This document shows positions 45,901 through 59,300 of a DNA stretch of 64,000 nucleotides, one piece after another (the stretch's first letter is position 1; each line of letters opens with the position of its first letter). The stretch is from Ipomoea triloba (lineage: Eukaryota; Streptophyta; Magnoliopsida; Solanales; Convolvulaceae). The stretch spans positions 6,975,807 through 7,039,806 of the forward strand of contig NC_044925.1 in NCBI RefSeq assembly GCF_003576645.1. The letters run 5' to 3'. The translations under genes and the position numbers were made by a program. The notes below the pieces were generated by a model, which saw nothing but the letters and a program-made list of their open reading frames with translations, was not told where the DNA came from and ran no database searches.

Positions 45901-48900
45901 TGAACAAGACTTACGCCTTGACAAAATGACTTCTAGAGTACAGCCTATAGTTCTCTGCAAACTTGATGTGTCGAACAACAAATCCTCTTCCAGTGGCACG
46001 GTACTAGAGGACAAACAGAAAAACAGAAAAAGTCACGTGACTATCATATTACCATAATGCATATTCAAAATATTCCCAGAAAATACATTCATACCTTTGC
46101 ACCTCCATGGAGAATAGTGCGCCCAAAATAATGAGTTCGGGTCCCTAATGAAAATGTGAAGAAGATAGAACAAAGTTGCATCTGCATTGTTATGAAGCTG
46201 AAAACAGCCTGCAATAATATACAACTTGGTAAAATTATATCTTTACAAAACATAAATATCATTGCAGAACTTTGTACCAAACAAAGGCAATTAGAAAGTA
46301 AATCCTTGGATCTTTACATTTTAGACAATGACAAGCTACAACACAATTAAAATTTTGAAGGCATACCTTCAACAACCCTTTTTCAAGTATAAAGCCCATT
46401 ATCATTGGAACTGCAGTGAAAATTCCTATCTGAACAAAAAATTGTGCATTTAGAACAGCATCCAATGCAGTGTTACCCAAAAATCTAGCTCGACGTGAAA
46501 TTCCCTCATCAAGTCCAGAAAAAGCCTGTTTGAATCAAACAAAACGAAATACATGCTTTCAACAAAGGTAATGGTATTTGAAGGTTCTCAAAAAAAGCGG
46601 AAGAAAGAAGATAAATAAATAATAATTGAAGAAGCGAAATTTTAGAAGGCTAGAATTTTAAAAACGAAATTAAAAAATATAAAAGAATAACGGTATTCAT
46701 CAAAACAGTATTTATTCTAAGAAATTGTTATTTACTAATTAACGAACTACATATAAAATGGTATATATATATTAATAACAGCAAAATGAATTGTTGTATA
46801 GCAGCTATATGAAGTAGCAATTTGAAAAAGTTACTTAACATTCTATCCACAGCTAACAAAACAACCTAGTTTCTCAAGTCATTGAAATTTCAGAGTTCAC
46901 AAATGCTTATATCCAGAAAGCAAAGTTCTCATTTTGGTGCTGTTTTTAATAAATTGTTTTTGAAATAATAATATTTTTGAAGTTTCTTCACCCCAAGACG
47001 ACTGCAGAAAATTCATATAGAAATACCCTTATTTCAAAACTCTTAGCGTTTGCAACAAATATACAATGAGTCAATGACCAACGACAGCATAATAGAAGAA
47101 TGCACTATTAACACAAGGCCTCTTCCCATCTAGGATTCAATTAAGTGCAAGTAAGATTTCAAGGAATGAGCCAATAGAACAGACCTTGTTGGCTTGTTCA
47201 AGTAAAGGTTGTAACTGAACAAAGGAACTAACTAGTTGTATGCAGCATTTCAAGCAGTGTTGCAAAAATCCTGCATAGCCGCCGATTAATCGGCGCCTAG
47301 GCGCTAGGCACCTGTCGGCCGCCTCGTGTATCACCATAATCTGTGGTCTAGGTGGCCGACTAGGCCACTTAGGCACTGACCGCCTAGGCCTCCTAGGCAT
47401 CGACTAGACCTCCTTGATGCCGACTAGGCCGCCTAGTCAGCCAATTAGCTATTGTTATTTTTTTAAATGGGTGTTATTTCAATAAACACGACATCGTTTT
47501 GAGCAAAATAACCATAAATTGTTCAAACTCTAGATGTTTTTTAGGTTAATATTTAATATTTTAGGATTAACATTAAAGCAATAAAAACTAGAATAAAAAA
47601 ATACATGGGCGCCGGCGCCCCTCGAGCGCCCGAGGAGCGCCTAGCGATTTTTTCAACCATGATTTCAAGATAGCAGGTTAGACATGCATTTTTTTTTTCT
47701 TTTACTTGTGTAGATGTAGAGAAAGATATGGTTGTCTTATGACAGATTATAAACTTTTTTGTTTCACATTTCCCCTAGCTATATATAAATTCATGGAAAT
47801 AAAATTACTTATGCCAAGAAAATAAGTTAGAAATAAGGTAAAGAACATATAATTGTGTTTACCAGATATGTTCTCCCATACAAGAAAATATAAACTGTAA
47901 GAACTGTCATCTGCATGCAACACAAGCAAAGTGAGATGATCTTGAGGAGGAACTCATAACAACACAAAGCTTCGTACTAGGAAAGAAAGATACCATTGTA
48001 CAAACATAGTAGCCAACGGTCGTGAAAAAGAAGGAAAGCATCCTAAAGAAATCAAAGAGCTGGCCAAGCCTGTAAACATCCCTGCTCAGAACTTGCTCCC
48101 CATTACCACCAGCCACCTTGCCTTCAAATAAGGCTATCTGATTTAATCCAACATCCCTTCCCTTACCAACCTATATACACAAAAAATTACTATCAAAGCA
48201 ACAAGAACAAATTCTCCAATTACAATTGAAAGTATAATATTGTTGATCACTTGAACCTGAATATAACTCACAAAAATAAATATAGAGAACCTGAATATAT
48301 TCATGATGAGTTATGTTGCCTTGCCGTAATGTAGAATTAAATCCTGCAGAATGTCAGTAAGTAAAAAACGATGCAAACATGTATCCTCCTCCCCGGCATT
48401 GAAAATAAATAAATGATTCACATAGAACAAAGGACAAACAGTAAAGAAACCAAACACTATTGAAAATAAATAAATGAATCACATGTTTTCTGTTTTCTGT
48501 TTTCCAATTTTCCAGAAAACTGGAGAAATTTATCAGTTAGTAAACGGGCCCTGAACTTCTTCACCTATATAAATTTATGTCCTTCAATTTATGTGGCAGT
48601 GAAATCCGGAAATGGGGGAAGAGCTTGTCAATGGACTTCCAGGAAAAAAATTGTTTTTTATAGAAACAGTTGGAAAGGACCCATAACCAGCATGATCAAA
48701 AAGGGGGATTCAGATGTTGGCCGAAGCTCAACATAATTATATCAGGACTCTGGAGCAGCAAAATATTTTTTGGAAGCAGAATCTAAACAATTTTGGCATA
48801 GAAGAGGTGATACAAATTCCCGATTCTTTCACAATTCGGTCAAAAGGAGGAGGAACAACAAGAGTACCAGACTGCAGGAAATGGAGGGGCATTGGGTGAA

Positions 48901-51900
48901 CAAAGGTACAGATATATATATAATCTTGTTTCAAATTACTTCCGAAACCTCTTCATCTCTTTACAAGGTGATATGTCTTCTGTTATTGCGTATAGAGCAA
49001 AACATTTCTACTACTAAGAATATTTTCCTCTCTAGAAAAGTTGAGGAGGAAAATCCCCTTGCCCTGATTGGATGAGTCCAGGTTTTTATCAAAATTAATG
49101 GGCTTTTCTGGGCACAGTTATTGTCAAGTTCTGCAATCAATTTTTTCATAGTGGCAAGCTTCCAAGAGGCATCAATGAGACACAACTTGTGATGATTCCT
49201 AGTAAGGCCAAACTTGAGCCTTTAAATGACATGAGACGTCTCATTGCTCTCTGCAATGTGTTGTACAAAATCGCGGCAAAAGTATTAGCCAACCATTTGA
49301 AGGCTATCTTGGGAGAGCTTATTTCTGAAGCATAGATTGCAGTTGTCCCGGGAAGATTAATTACAAGCAACTTCATGATCACCTTTGAAATTCAACACTA
49401 TCTGAAAAGGAAGACAAACGGAAAAGAAAGCTTTGTGTGGCTCTCAAACTGGATATGAGTAGGGCCAACAACAAAGTGGAATGGAACCTCTTGTGTGCTA
49501 TCATGGCTAAGTTAGGCTTCAATGATAAATGGATAAGTCTCATTTGGGAATGCAACTCAACAGTTAATTATCATACCCTTATGCAAGGTTTGGAGTTGGG
49601 GCCTAACCGCTATCAGCCATCTTCTGTTTGCTAACGATTGCTTTATATTTTATAGGGCAAACTCCTTGGCATGTGATATTTTAAAGCACATACCAAGTTG
49701 ACCACTGCTTTGGGACAGACCATAAATTATGCTAAATCCTCAATCTCCCTGTAGCAAAACTGTAGGAGAAGACACACAGTGAAGTGAAGGGTAGGCACTT
49801 AGGTTTGCCTTCACAGGTGGGGAGAAATAATGGAGAAATCATGGTGTTCAAATAAAGGACAAAGTGATTGGTCGGATTCAAAGTTGAAACCGCAAATATG
49901 TATAGAGAGATCCTCTTGAAAAATGTTATACAAGCTATCCCCACATGAATTTGCTAAAGGACTTTGCATCATCTTTGCTCCCCAATGAAATTAGGAAGCT
50001 TAGGTTTAAGAAACCTTACAGAATTTAACATGTCCATGTTACAGGAAGCAAGGCTGAAGATTCATCCAAAATCCAAACTCTTTGGTTTCAAAAGTGTTGA
50101 ATATTAGGAAACCATTATTGAATATTAGGAAACTCCTAGTGGGCTGGACTTAGTTTCCTATTCCTATTAGGGTTTTATTCATATTATGATAGATTTGGTA
50201 GATAGTTTAGTATATATAGAGGCATAGAGAACAACCCTATTGTACTCTTTCATTATAATATATTCATACATTCTATTATTCTCTGGTTTCTCTAATACTT
50301 TGCTTCCGCCTAACTGGCGGGTGGTTGTTATTCTCCACCCGCCAGGTCTTTCAATCCCTCAATTTCAACATGGTATCAGAGCCTAAATCCTAAAACAAAC
50401 CCTAGACAAAACCCTAGTTGTTCAGCCACGCGCCGCCGCCTTCGCCAGGGAAGTCCATTGTTTTCCGACCAGATCTCTCTCCTCCGATCTCCGATCAAGA
50501 CGCCGCTGCCACCATTGGTTTCGTATCAACGAGACGCTCCTGACTGTGTTTACAGATCCTTCGTTGGTCGCCGGTCAACGCCGGTCAACGGCCAGTCAAC
50601 ACTGGTCAACAGTCAACTCCAGTCAACCTCGCCGGTCAACATCTCCAACCACCCCTTGAGATTGCTGTTTTGGCCTTCTTTCGACTTTTTGGTGAAAATT
50701 GAAAGCTTCTTTGGGTTTGTTGCCGAACTTCTTCCCATGGTGTTTGTGTTTTCGGTATAGCCGTGCTATTCCTTTATCTCCGGTATGCCTTATCCCATGG
50801 ATGTTAAGGTTCAACACTACTATAAAAGCCTTTGATTATTTCCCATGTTTCAAGTAAGGCCGTAAGGGGGATGTGACTATCTATAATCAAATGGTGTTAT
50901 AGTTTACCTGTTTTACTTTGTTTTCCCGATTATCTTTATCTCGTTGCTTTGGATTTATCTTCATTACTGTGGGTTGTACTGCATCCTTTGCTATTCTTTG
51001 CTCCCTTTTCGCCTCTACCGCTCTCAATGAAGTTCAATGAAGGCTTTGTTAGCATGTCCTACTCTGTCCTTGGTGTGTTCACCTTTATTCCCAAGGACTC
51101 TGTTCAGCTCCATTCTTGGTGCATTCGTCTACATTCCAAGGAAGGGTCAGGCATAGCGCAATCTCTTTTGAAGCCATCCATCCTAGAGTGCTTATGTTGT
51201 TGTGGTGGTGTTCGCTTTACCCTTGGTGCCGTCATTCCCAAGGATGTTCATGACAAGCTTCGCCCTTGATGCATTTCCAAGGGTTGTGTATAGCATTGTC
51301 CCTCCGAAGCCATCCAGCACTGTTATCCTCTAGTTGCTTTTAATGTTCATTTGTAATTTTGAGTGAGGTAGAGTGTTTGTTTTGATCCAAGCTTGGAACT
51401 TTCAAATGTTCCAACTTGAGGGGGAGTGTTGAATATTAGGAAACCATTATTGAATATTAGGAAACTCCTAGTGGGCTGGACTTAGTTTCCTATTCCTATT
51501 AGGGTTTCTTATTCATATTATGATAGATTTGGTAGGTAGTTTAGTATATATAGAGGCATAGAGAACAACCCTATTGTACTCTTTCATTATAATATACTCA
51601 TACATTCTATTATTCTCTGGTTTCTCTAATACTTTGCTTCCGCCTAACTGGCGGGTGGTTGTTATTCTCCCCCCGCCAGGTCTTTCAATCCCTCAATTTC
51701 AACAAAAAGTATTTAAAGCAACATATTTTCCCAAGAACTTATTTGGAAGCAACACTTGGTAGCAACCCCAATCTCTTTCTGATGTAATCAGTTCTGATAT
51801 ATTAAATTAATTAATTCATTTCTGTTTTTGGTTTCGAAAATAAAAATAAAAACAAATACCTGCATAAATATCTTCACTGATGTTTATAACACGTGATGCT

Positions 51901-54900
51901 TTACTAATGCCACCTCGAGTAATATGAAAAATTCGGTCAAAAACATCAGGATGTCCATAGTGCATTCGGACCCTGCAAAATCAAACTTATCACAATTGAA
52001 TACTCTCCTCTTAAGTTACGCATGTGCGCGCGCGCACACACACATATATATATATGTAATCAATTAAAACATGCATTGCAGACGAGAGAGTGCGCGCGCG
52101 CGCGCGCACGCACACACACATATATGTAATCAATTAAAACATGCATTGCAGACGAGAGAGTGCATTGGATGCAAATAAAAGGCCAAGGGATAAAGAAGCA
52201 AAGCTAACTAATAAAATTGCTCTTTTTTTATTATCTCTCATAACAGGCTGACAAATAATATTCAGCCAAATAAAGTATGGGTTAAAACAAAAAACAATAC
52301 AGACATTATTTCTAGTGGGTAGTGGCATTCCTTGATATTTTTGGAGTACCACACTAAGTATAAAAGGATATCAACTTTATTGTTCTAGTTGGATTTAAAT
52401 AGGTAAATGAGTTTTATTGTATAGGTAGTAGATTAAAAGCTGTACAGCCGCAAGAGGAAATCACAATCCTAAGTAATATGGCATTTCGCTGTTGGGAGTA
52501 TAGGGAGACTCGAATGATGGAAAAATAAATAAATAAATAAATGAATACATGATAATTGTAGTGGACTGCAGAAAACTTTCTACCTCAATGAAGAATGTTT
52601 AATTTTTACCAAATCGCACTGATGTCAAGGAGGAAAAAGGAACTTCACACATTGAGTCATTGAGACACTCACACAAATAAAATCAAACCCCCAGCACATC
52701 CTTTAAAATAGTAACGAGGACTCAGTGAAAAATAGTCAGTTGCTTGGCACCAGTGAAGCCACACATTCCAAAGGATTTGTATAGTGGGTGACAGGGAAGG
52801 GCAGTGTTGGGATTTGATAAAATACAGGTAAACAATACAAAATTAATTAAGAAATTAAATGTGATGCATTTGCACTGTATTGCTCCTGGAAACTACTATC
52901 ACATGCCCATTAAATTAATTTATTTCTACATTTAAAAGAACTTACTTGAGAGGCTTAGCCAAAACCCGTTGTCCCAATGTCACAAAGCTGGTCTCTTGGT
53001 TGGACATGAACATTGCTAATGATGAGACACTGCATGGCCAATAGCAGTTACAAATTGGTGTTGCAAAAATTATAAAACCGATCACAGAATTCCTAGGCAT
53101 AATTTATTATAAAAGTATAACATAAATAAATAAATCAAGCAGACCTTCCTGTGAATACATGCTCCCTTACGCCAAGTATGGTGGGTGGCCGAAGTCCATG
53201 ATTTTCATGGAATTCCTCAAGAAGGTTCCTCATCTTCATTGCCTCCTCAAGGTAGTTATCCTGGTTGAAACAAGGAATATTTATGACAAGGAGAAAGAAA
53301 TAGATAAAGTCAGCAGCACAAAAATCTTGATGAAATGAAGTAGAAACATGATACACTGCATAAGTGATAAGTCAACTCAACTACTGAAGCCCAGCTTATT
53401 TGATACTACAAAATGCAATTGGGAAAAACCTAATAAAGCAGATTATTAAGATTATAGCTTACACAATTCACTTTTTCTGTCTGGCAAAGAAAATGGATCG
53501 TGGATTTTAGAACACTTCTTTACATTATTCAAGCCAAAATTAAAACACAACTTAGGGTTTGATGTGGATTATGCACTATCCATAATAACAAACCATAATC
53601 ATACTTAAAATCATAAGCTTTTAGCAAATGAGGTTATAGTCTGTTTGGGTTCTATTTATCCATCCAATTCTCTTTAGTAGTAATTTTGATATAACCCCTT
53701 CTACTGGCATGTCTTTCATAGTTTCATAACAATGTTTACCTAAAAAAGTTATGGTATAATGCCTCTTGCATACTTCCTCCTACAACTCCCACAATAATGT
53801 TTTCATTCATCAGTTTTTGGGCCAAAGCAGCTTCAAATACACAATCAATGAATAGTACCATGTGGCACATGTCCAAACAATCATACTTGATAATTTATCA
53901 TTTTATTTTTAAAACCATATGAACAGTAATCAAATGAAATGTATTCATATAGGTTACATGAACAGTAATAGGTAGCAAAAATGTTAAATCAGACACAACA
54001 TGCATAAAACACTCTTTGAATAAACATCACACACTTCAAAAATGGAAGAAAAAATTCATGCAAGTATAAACCAAGGCCTCTTTTGAAAGGGAAAAAAAAA
54101 AATTAAGGTTATGCAAATGCATTGAGCAACTTTTCATAAACTACATATGGTTAAAATGGCCAATAAATATTGGAGTATAATTTATTAGTCCATATGAATT
54201 ATGAATTCTAATATATATATATATAAACACATAAATAGGTACAATTTACATTTTTAAAGTTATGCGTATGACGTAGTATCAATGTTCTCATACAGTGATT
54301 TTTCTGCTAATATGATTTTGGATGGAGATTTTCATTCTAATACATCAATGACATCTTTGCATTTGTTATTGCTTACTGCCTAACACTCTGCCATCGCCGT
54401 AGAGCCAAGTCAAGAGAAGATTAGAATTTTAAGGTCATTTTCATAAGTTTTATAATTAATTAATAGAAGAAAGATACAGACAACACCATCTCAAAATGCA
54501 GATGTAACATGTAATCACCTGATTCATGTCAATTGTTTGAATAGCTTCCCCACGGGTAAAAATTATGGCATGGTTTTGGTTTTCTGGCTTTCCTTCCCCT
54601 AGCTTTGGATCTCCTGGAAGTTTAACCGAGTATATTTCCTACAGCGAATGCGATGAAATTAAATCCAGAATAATGGCTACCGTGGCAACAGAATGGTTGT
54701 CCACTAGGCAACAAAGGCCTACAATGGCAAGGTAAATGGACAGAAAATATCCTCTAAAGAATTTCAGCACACGTTACATACTCATGAACAGGACTGCAGT
54801 AGATATTAAAGAAACTAGAATTGCTACATCATGTCCCTTCAAATATCACTAAATACAAATAATGATGTAATTCAAATCAAGCAGTTATGCGCTCGCGCAC

Positions 54901-56277
54901 ACACACACACACACACACACATGGATTTTTACCTAGCCAGATGCCCATTAAAACATTATCCTAAGGCTTTGTTTGCAGATAAAGCAAACACAAGCAAACA
55001 AAAGCAGCATGATCAGGGAGATCAGATCACCTGATATATCTAAACAATAATGGTTAAGTGAATAATAAATATGAGAAAAGCATACTTCAAGTTGAGGGAG
55101 AAGAACAGGGCAGAAAGAGAAAGGTAAAATCCAAGAAAAAGAGAAGGAATGAAAATGAAACTTAAGGAGGAAAACAGGAATGGGTCTATAAGCTTCAACT
55201 GTCTTCCATAATTCCATTGCCATTGATAAGCACTAAAATTTCAAACTAAAGACTTGAAATGCATTGCATAATGATTCAATGTTCAGAAATCTCTAACACA
55301 CCCTTACTCCTCTACTTACAAAATTGTTCCACATTCAGATCAAAATATCCAAATGCCCTCACATCATCACATGAAAGTATGGAAATATGGAATTATCTAA
55401 AATGTCTACAAGGTGAGGACATTGAGGGAAATGTGAAAGAAATTTTAAAGTTGAGAGTTAAATGTGTCAAACATAAAAGTCATGGAATATATCTAAAACT
55501 GCTACTACACTTGAGGGACCAAAAACACAATTAACTCACATAAAGTAATTAATCAATTATTGGTGTGAGACTGTGAGTTAGTGTCATAGAACGAACTTGA
55601 CCAAAAGTGCTCAAAAGAAACGTGAACACTCAATGTTCAATAGTACTGTTTAAAAGTAAATAGATATTAAATGTTCAACATGAAATATGCAGCTTTCAAG
55701 ATTCTGTTCACCAAGTGAAAGGAATGTAGCAGAGGAATACTGTCACAATAAATGAAACACTGAGGAGGTTAAACTCTGTAAGAAACATCATGTTGTACAT
55801 TCAAAAATATTCCAATGCAAATCCGGCTCACCGGTTCCGGTAAAGGCAAGTCAAATCCGGTTACAGTTGCCCACTTACTAAAAGTGGGAATGGTAGACCA
55901 GACTACCCCGTAGTTGCTGGCAGGATCAGTAACCTAGTCCACCTTACCAGCAGTGGTAAAGACTCATCAAGTCTGTTGATAATTGCCTACTTACTAAAAG
56001 TAGGGATGGTAGTAGTCTAGACTAGCCCACGGTTCAGTTCCAGTTTGGGTTCGGAACCGCCCGTTTGTGGTTCCAAGATAGCCGGAACCTTATTTGAACA
56101 GCTCCTGTCCGGTTCATGAACCGGTGGTTCTGGTTAGAACTTCTAACCGGACTTTTTTTTTAATGTTACTCCGTATTTAGTATTATATTTTATTTTATTT
56201 TTTGGTTTTGTTGGAGGTTCGGAAGGGATCAGAGAAAGAAGGGACAGGGAGGGTTTACGTGTGTGTTTGTGTTTTTA

Positions 56278-56321
<44 letters not shown>

Positions 56322-59300
56322 AACCGGAACAGTCCGTAGTCCGTACGGTTCCGGTTCCGTTCGAACCAGTCGGTTCGAACCGAACCGTGGTCATGCCTAG
56401 GTAGTACAAACTACTATGTAGGTATCAGTGGTGAAGTGATACCACCAACCGGTGCCGGTTATGACAATTCAAGTCCGGTTGTAGTTGCCCACTTAAAGTG
56501 GAGACAATAGTACAGACTACCCCAAAGTTACTGGCAGGATCAGTAACCTAGCCCACCTAACTGGTGTTGGTATAGAGTTGTCAAGTCCATTGATAGTTGC
56601 CTACTTACTAAAAGTAGGCATGGTAATACAAACTACTACGTAGGTATCAACAGTGAAGTGATACCCTAGCACAACCCACTAGTACTGGTAAAGGCACGTC
56701 AAGTCCGGTGATCGTTGCCAACTTACCAAAAGTAGGGATGACAGTATAGGCTACCCAATCACTAGAATCCCAGTACTCGTGATTCTTTCTACTGGGCATG
56801 CATCCTTGCTCGTCGCCCGTCGGTGTTGGACTTCCTTGGTGGTTTTCTGTGAGTTGGAGGATGGCCTTACATGTCTCTCCTTCCCATTGGAGTCAGATGC
56901 TTCCCATCCTGCCTGCTATGCTTTTGTTATTGGCTCAAAATTCTTTGGTTCCCTTGTGGTTTTTTTGTTTGGCCTGCTGTACAGTCTTGATTTGGCGGCC
57001 CATGTATGTTTTCTGATTAGCTCAGTTCTATCTTTTTGTTATGATTATCAATCTTTGTTAATTGGTAGGGCAATTGAATGGACCTCTATTTGTCATCAAA
57101 TGTCAAAATAGCGTCCATCCACTTGTTGTGATCCAACCAGTCTGGCTTCTTTTATTTGCCTTGCTTTAGGCTTACATGCATTTATTTTGCCACCTTAATT
57201 ATTGTTGGCGGCTCCTATTTTTGTGGACTTTCCTCTTGGACCAGGGTATGCCCCGAGTACTTGTATTCTTTGAGTTAATACTATAATTTACAATTACCCT
57301 AAAATATATTCCAATGCATGAATACAGAACACAGCACCTAGAAGTATTTGAAAATAATTGCATACCTGATCTTTACCATGTGCATCAGCCTTAACAAGTT
57401 TCGAATAGAATTCCTTTGAAGCTCCAGCATTTTCTTCCACATGTATAAAAGCGACTCTAAGTGCTTCATTCCTAGAAGTAAGCATATATCACAAGATATT
57501 AGAATTTCAAATTATACAAACAGTATAGCTTGGAAGCCAAGTAGTTCTTTCATGTTAGGAACTGTTTCAAAAACTAGTTCTAACTTTCTAGTTTTTCATC
57601 AACAAATGTTTAACCTTCAATATGAAATGAACTAGCAACACTTCAAAAGAAACTGTTATGTGTTTTAAAAAAGTAATTTATTCATTGTAATAAACTTAGA
57701 AACAGTCCGATTACATTTCTTAGTAGTACATAAAAATTTTAGCCTAAAAGAAACTCAAATACCTTTCACGCAAGTATTTTATTCATTGTGATAGATTTAG
57801 TAACAGTCCGCTAAGATTATTTATTAGTACTTTATTCAATTTTGAATCTGATATAGACAACCATAACACAGTGGTAATAGACTGTTATAAAAGTGGAAAT
57901 TTTTAGTCAAGGCAGTTTGATTAGTATCACATTTTATATAAAATTCCGTGTTTCTTGAATGTAATGACTTCAAAAAAGTTGTGGTTTGCTATTAAAGAGA
58001 TAAGTAGATATAGTCATAACCATCAAATATAACCAAATCAATAATGAAAAATAAACTGCTATACTATACTATTTCAACAAAGGAAAAAGTAAGCAAAAAC
58101 AGTAATAAGTTATTTAAAAACCTTTGTAATAGTAGAGAAATATCAGCTGCCTCTGGAGCCTTTTTTTGCTTCTGCTGCCCATAAATCTGGCATGAAACCA
58201 CGTAAGTGAACTTTAAATCAGCTTGCGCTCTTGCTTCATGGGACAACTCAAAACTGTGTGTTGTGGGAAAATTCGTCTGGGAATAAACCCCCTCTGTATA
58301 GAGAAGAAAAATGATTTTAAGACTAAGCTTGTTTAAAAAGCATAATAAAGAGAACTAAATAATAGAAGATCAAAAAAAAGCAAGAACCTCCCAGTGGTCT
58401 CCTTTCCATAAAACTTTGCAGCATTAAAGCCCTCCTATAATACATCATACCACGTACTGTGAATAAAGCCAAGGAGAAAAAATAATTCTGAAGGTTAGTA
58501 AGAATAATAGTAAACCTAAAGACATGTGGAAGCATCAAATCAGGAAAAAAAAAAAAAAAAAACACCTGTCCTAGCAAGAGTTTGGCCCCGATAAGAGGCC
58601 CAAAACCGAAGCTCTAAAGCATCACTTGAGCTTTCTTGAAAAACTTCACTATCTGCGGTATCACCTCTACCAATCCGCTCCAAAAAATTTACCCATTCAT
58701 CTGAAATTATGTATCTAACATAAGCATTAATAATGCCATAATTCGAGAGATACAAATAAAATGTATTGATCAGCCTTAAAATGCTAGCCTAGAATGATAC
58801 AACATTATGTAAAAAGAATAGTGGGGACCAACTGAACAGCCTAAATATATGTTATGTGGTAATGCAAGAATTAAGCAAAGAGAAGATGCAACAAAACATA
58901 AGAACTGAAATACATGAACAAAGTGAAAGACTAGAACAACAAAGAGCAAAATAAGAAGTTCATCACATACCTGGAAATATTTTCTGCAGATAGAAGAGTA
59001 TAGATATACCATCCTCATTTTCACTTCGCAACTCAGAAGAACTATAAAGCACTGTTTCACTATAGTAAGGTGTGAAGACACTGTTTTCAACCATTTGCAC
59101 ACAAAGACAATTATTAGATATATAGTTTTGTCTACGTATGGACAAGTTAAAGCTCAAAAGCAAATCTTATGAAGCAAACAAATGCATAAACAGATTAGTA
59201 AATGAATATCACAAGAACGGCAGCATTGCAAAAACAGATTAGTAAATGAATAATACCAGAATGGCATCATTTGAAAAACTGGCTTCGCTTGAGGCATGTC

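Noticed and set aside
50458..50760. Frame in the interior of the LTR element as a host gene
   Set aside because: It lies between the primer-binding site and 3' LTR and resembles only a short gag-like start; no conserved domain seen.
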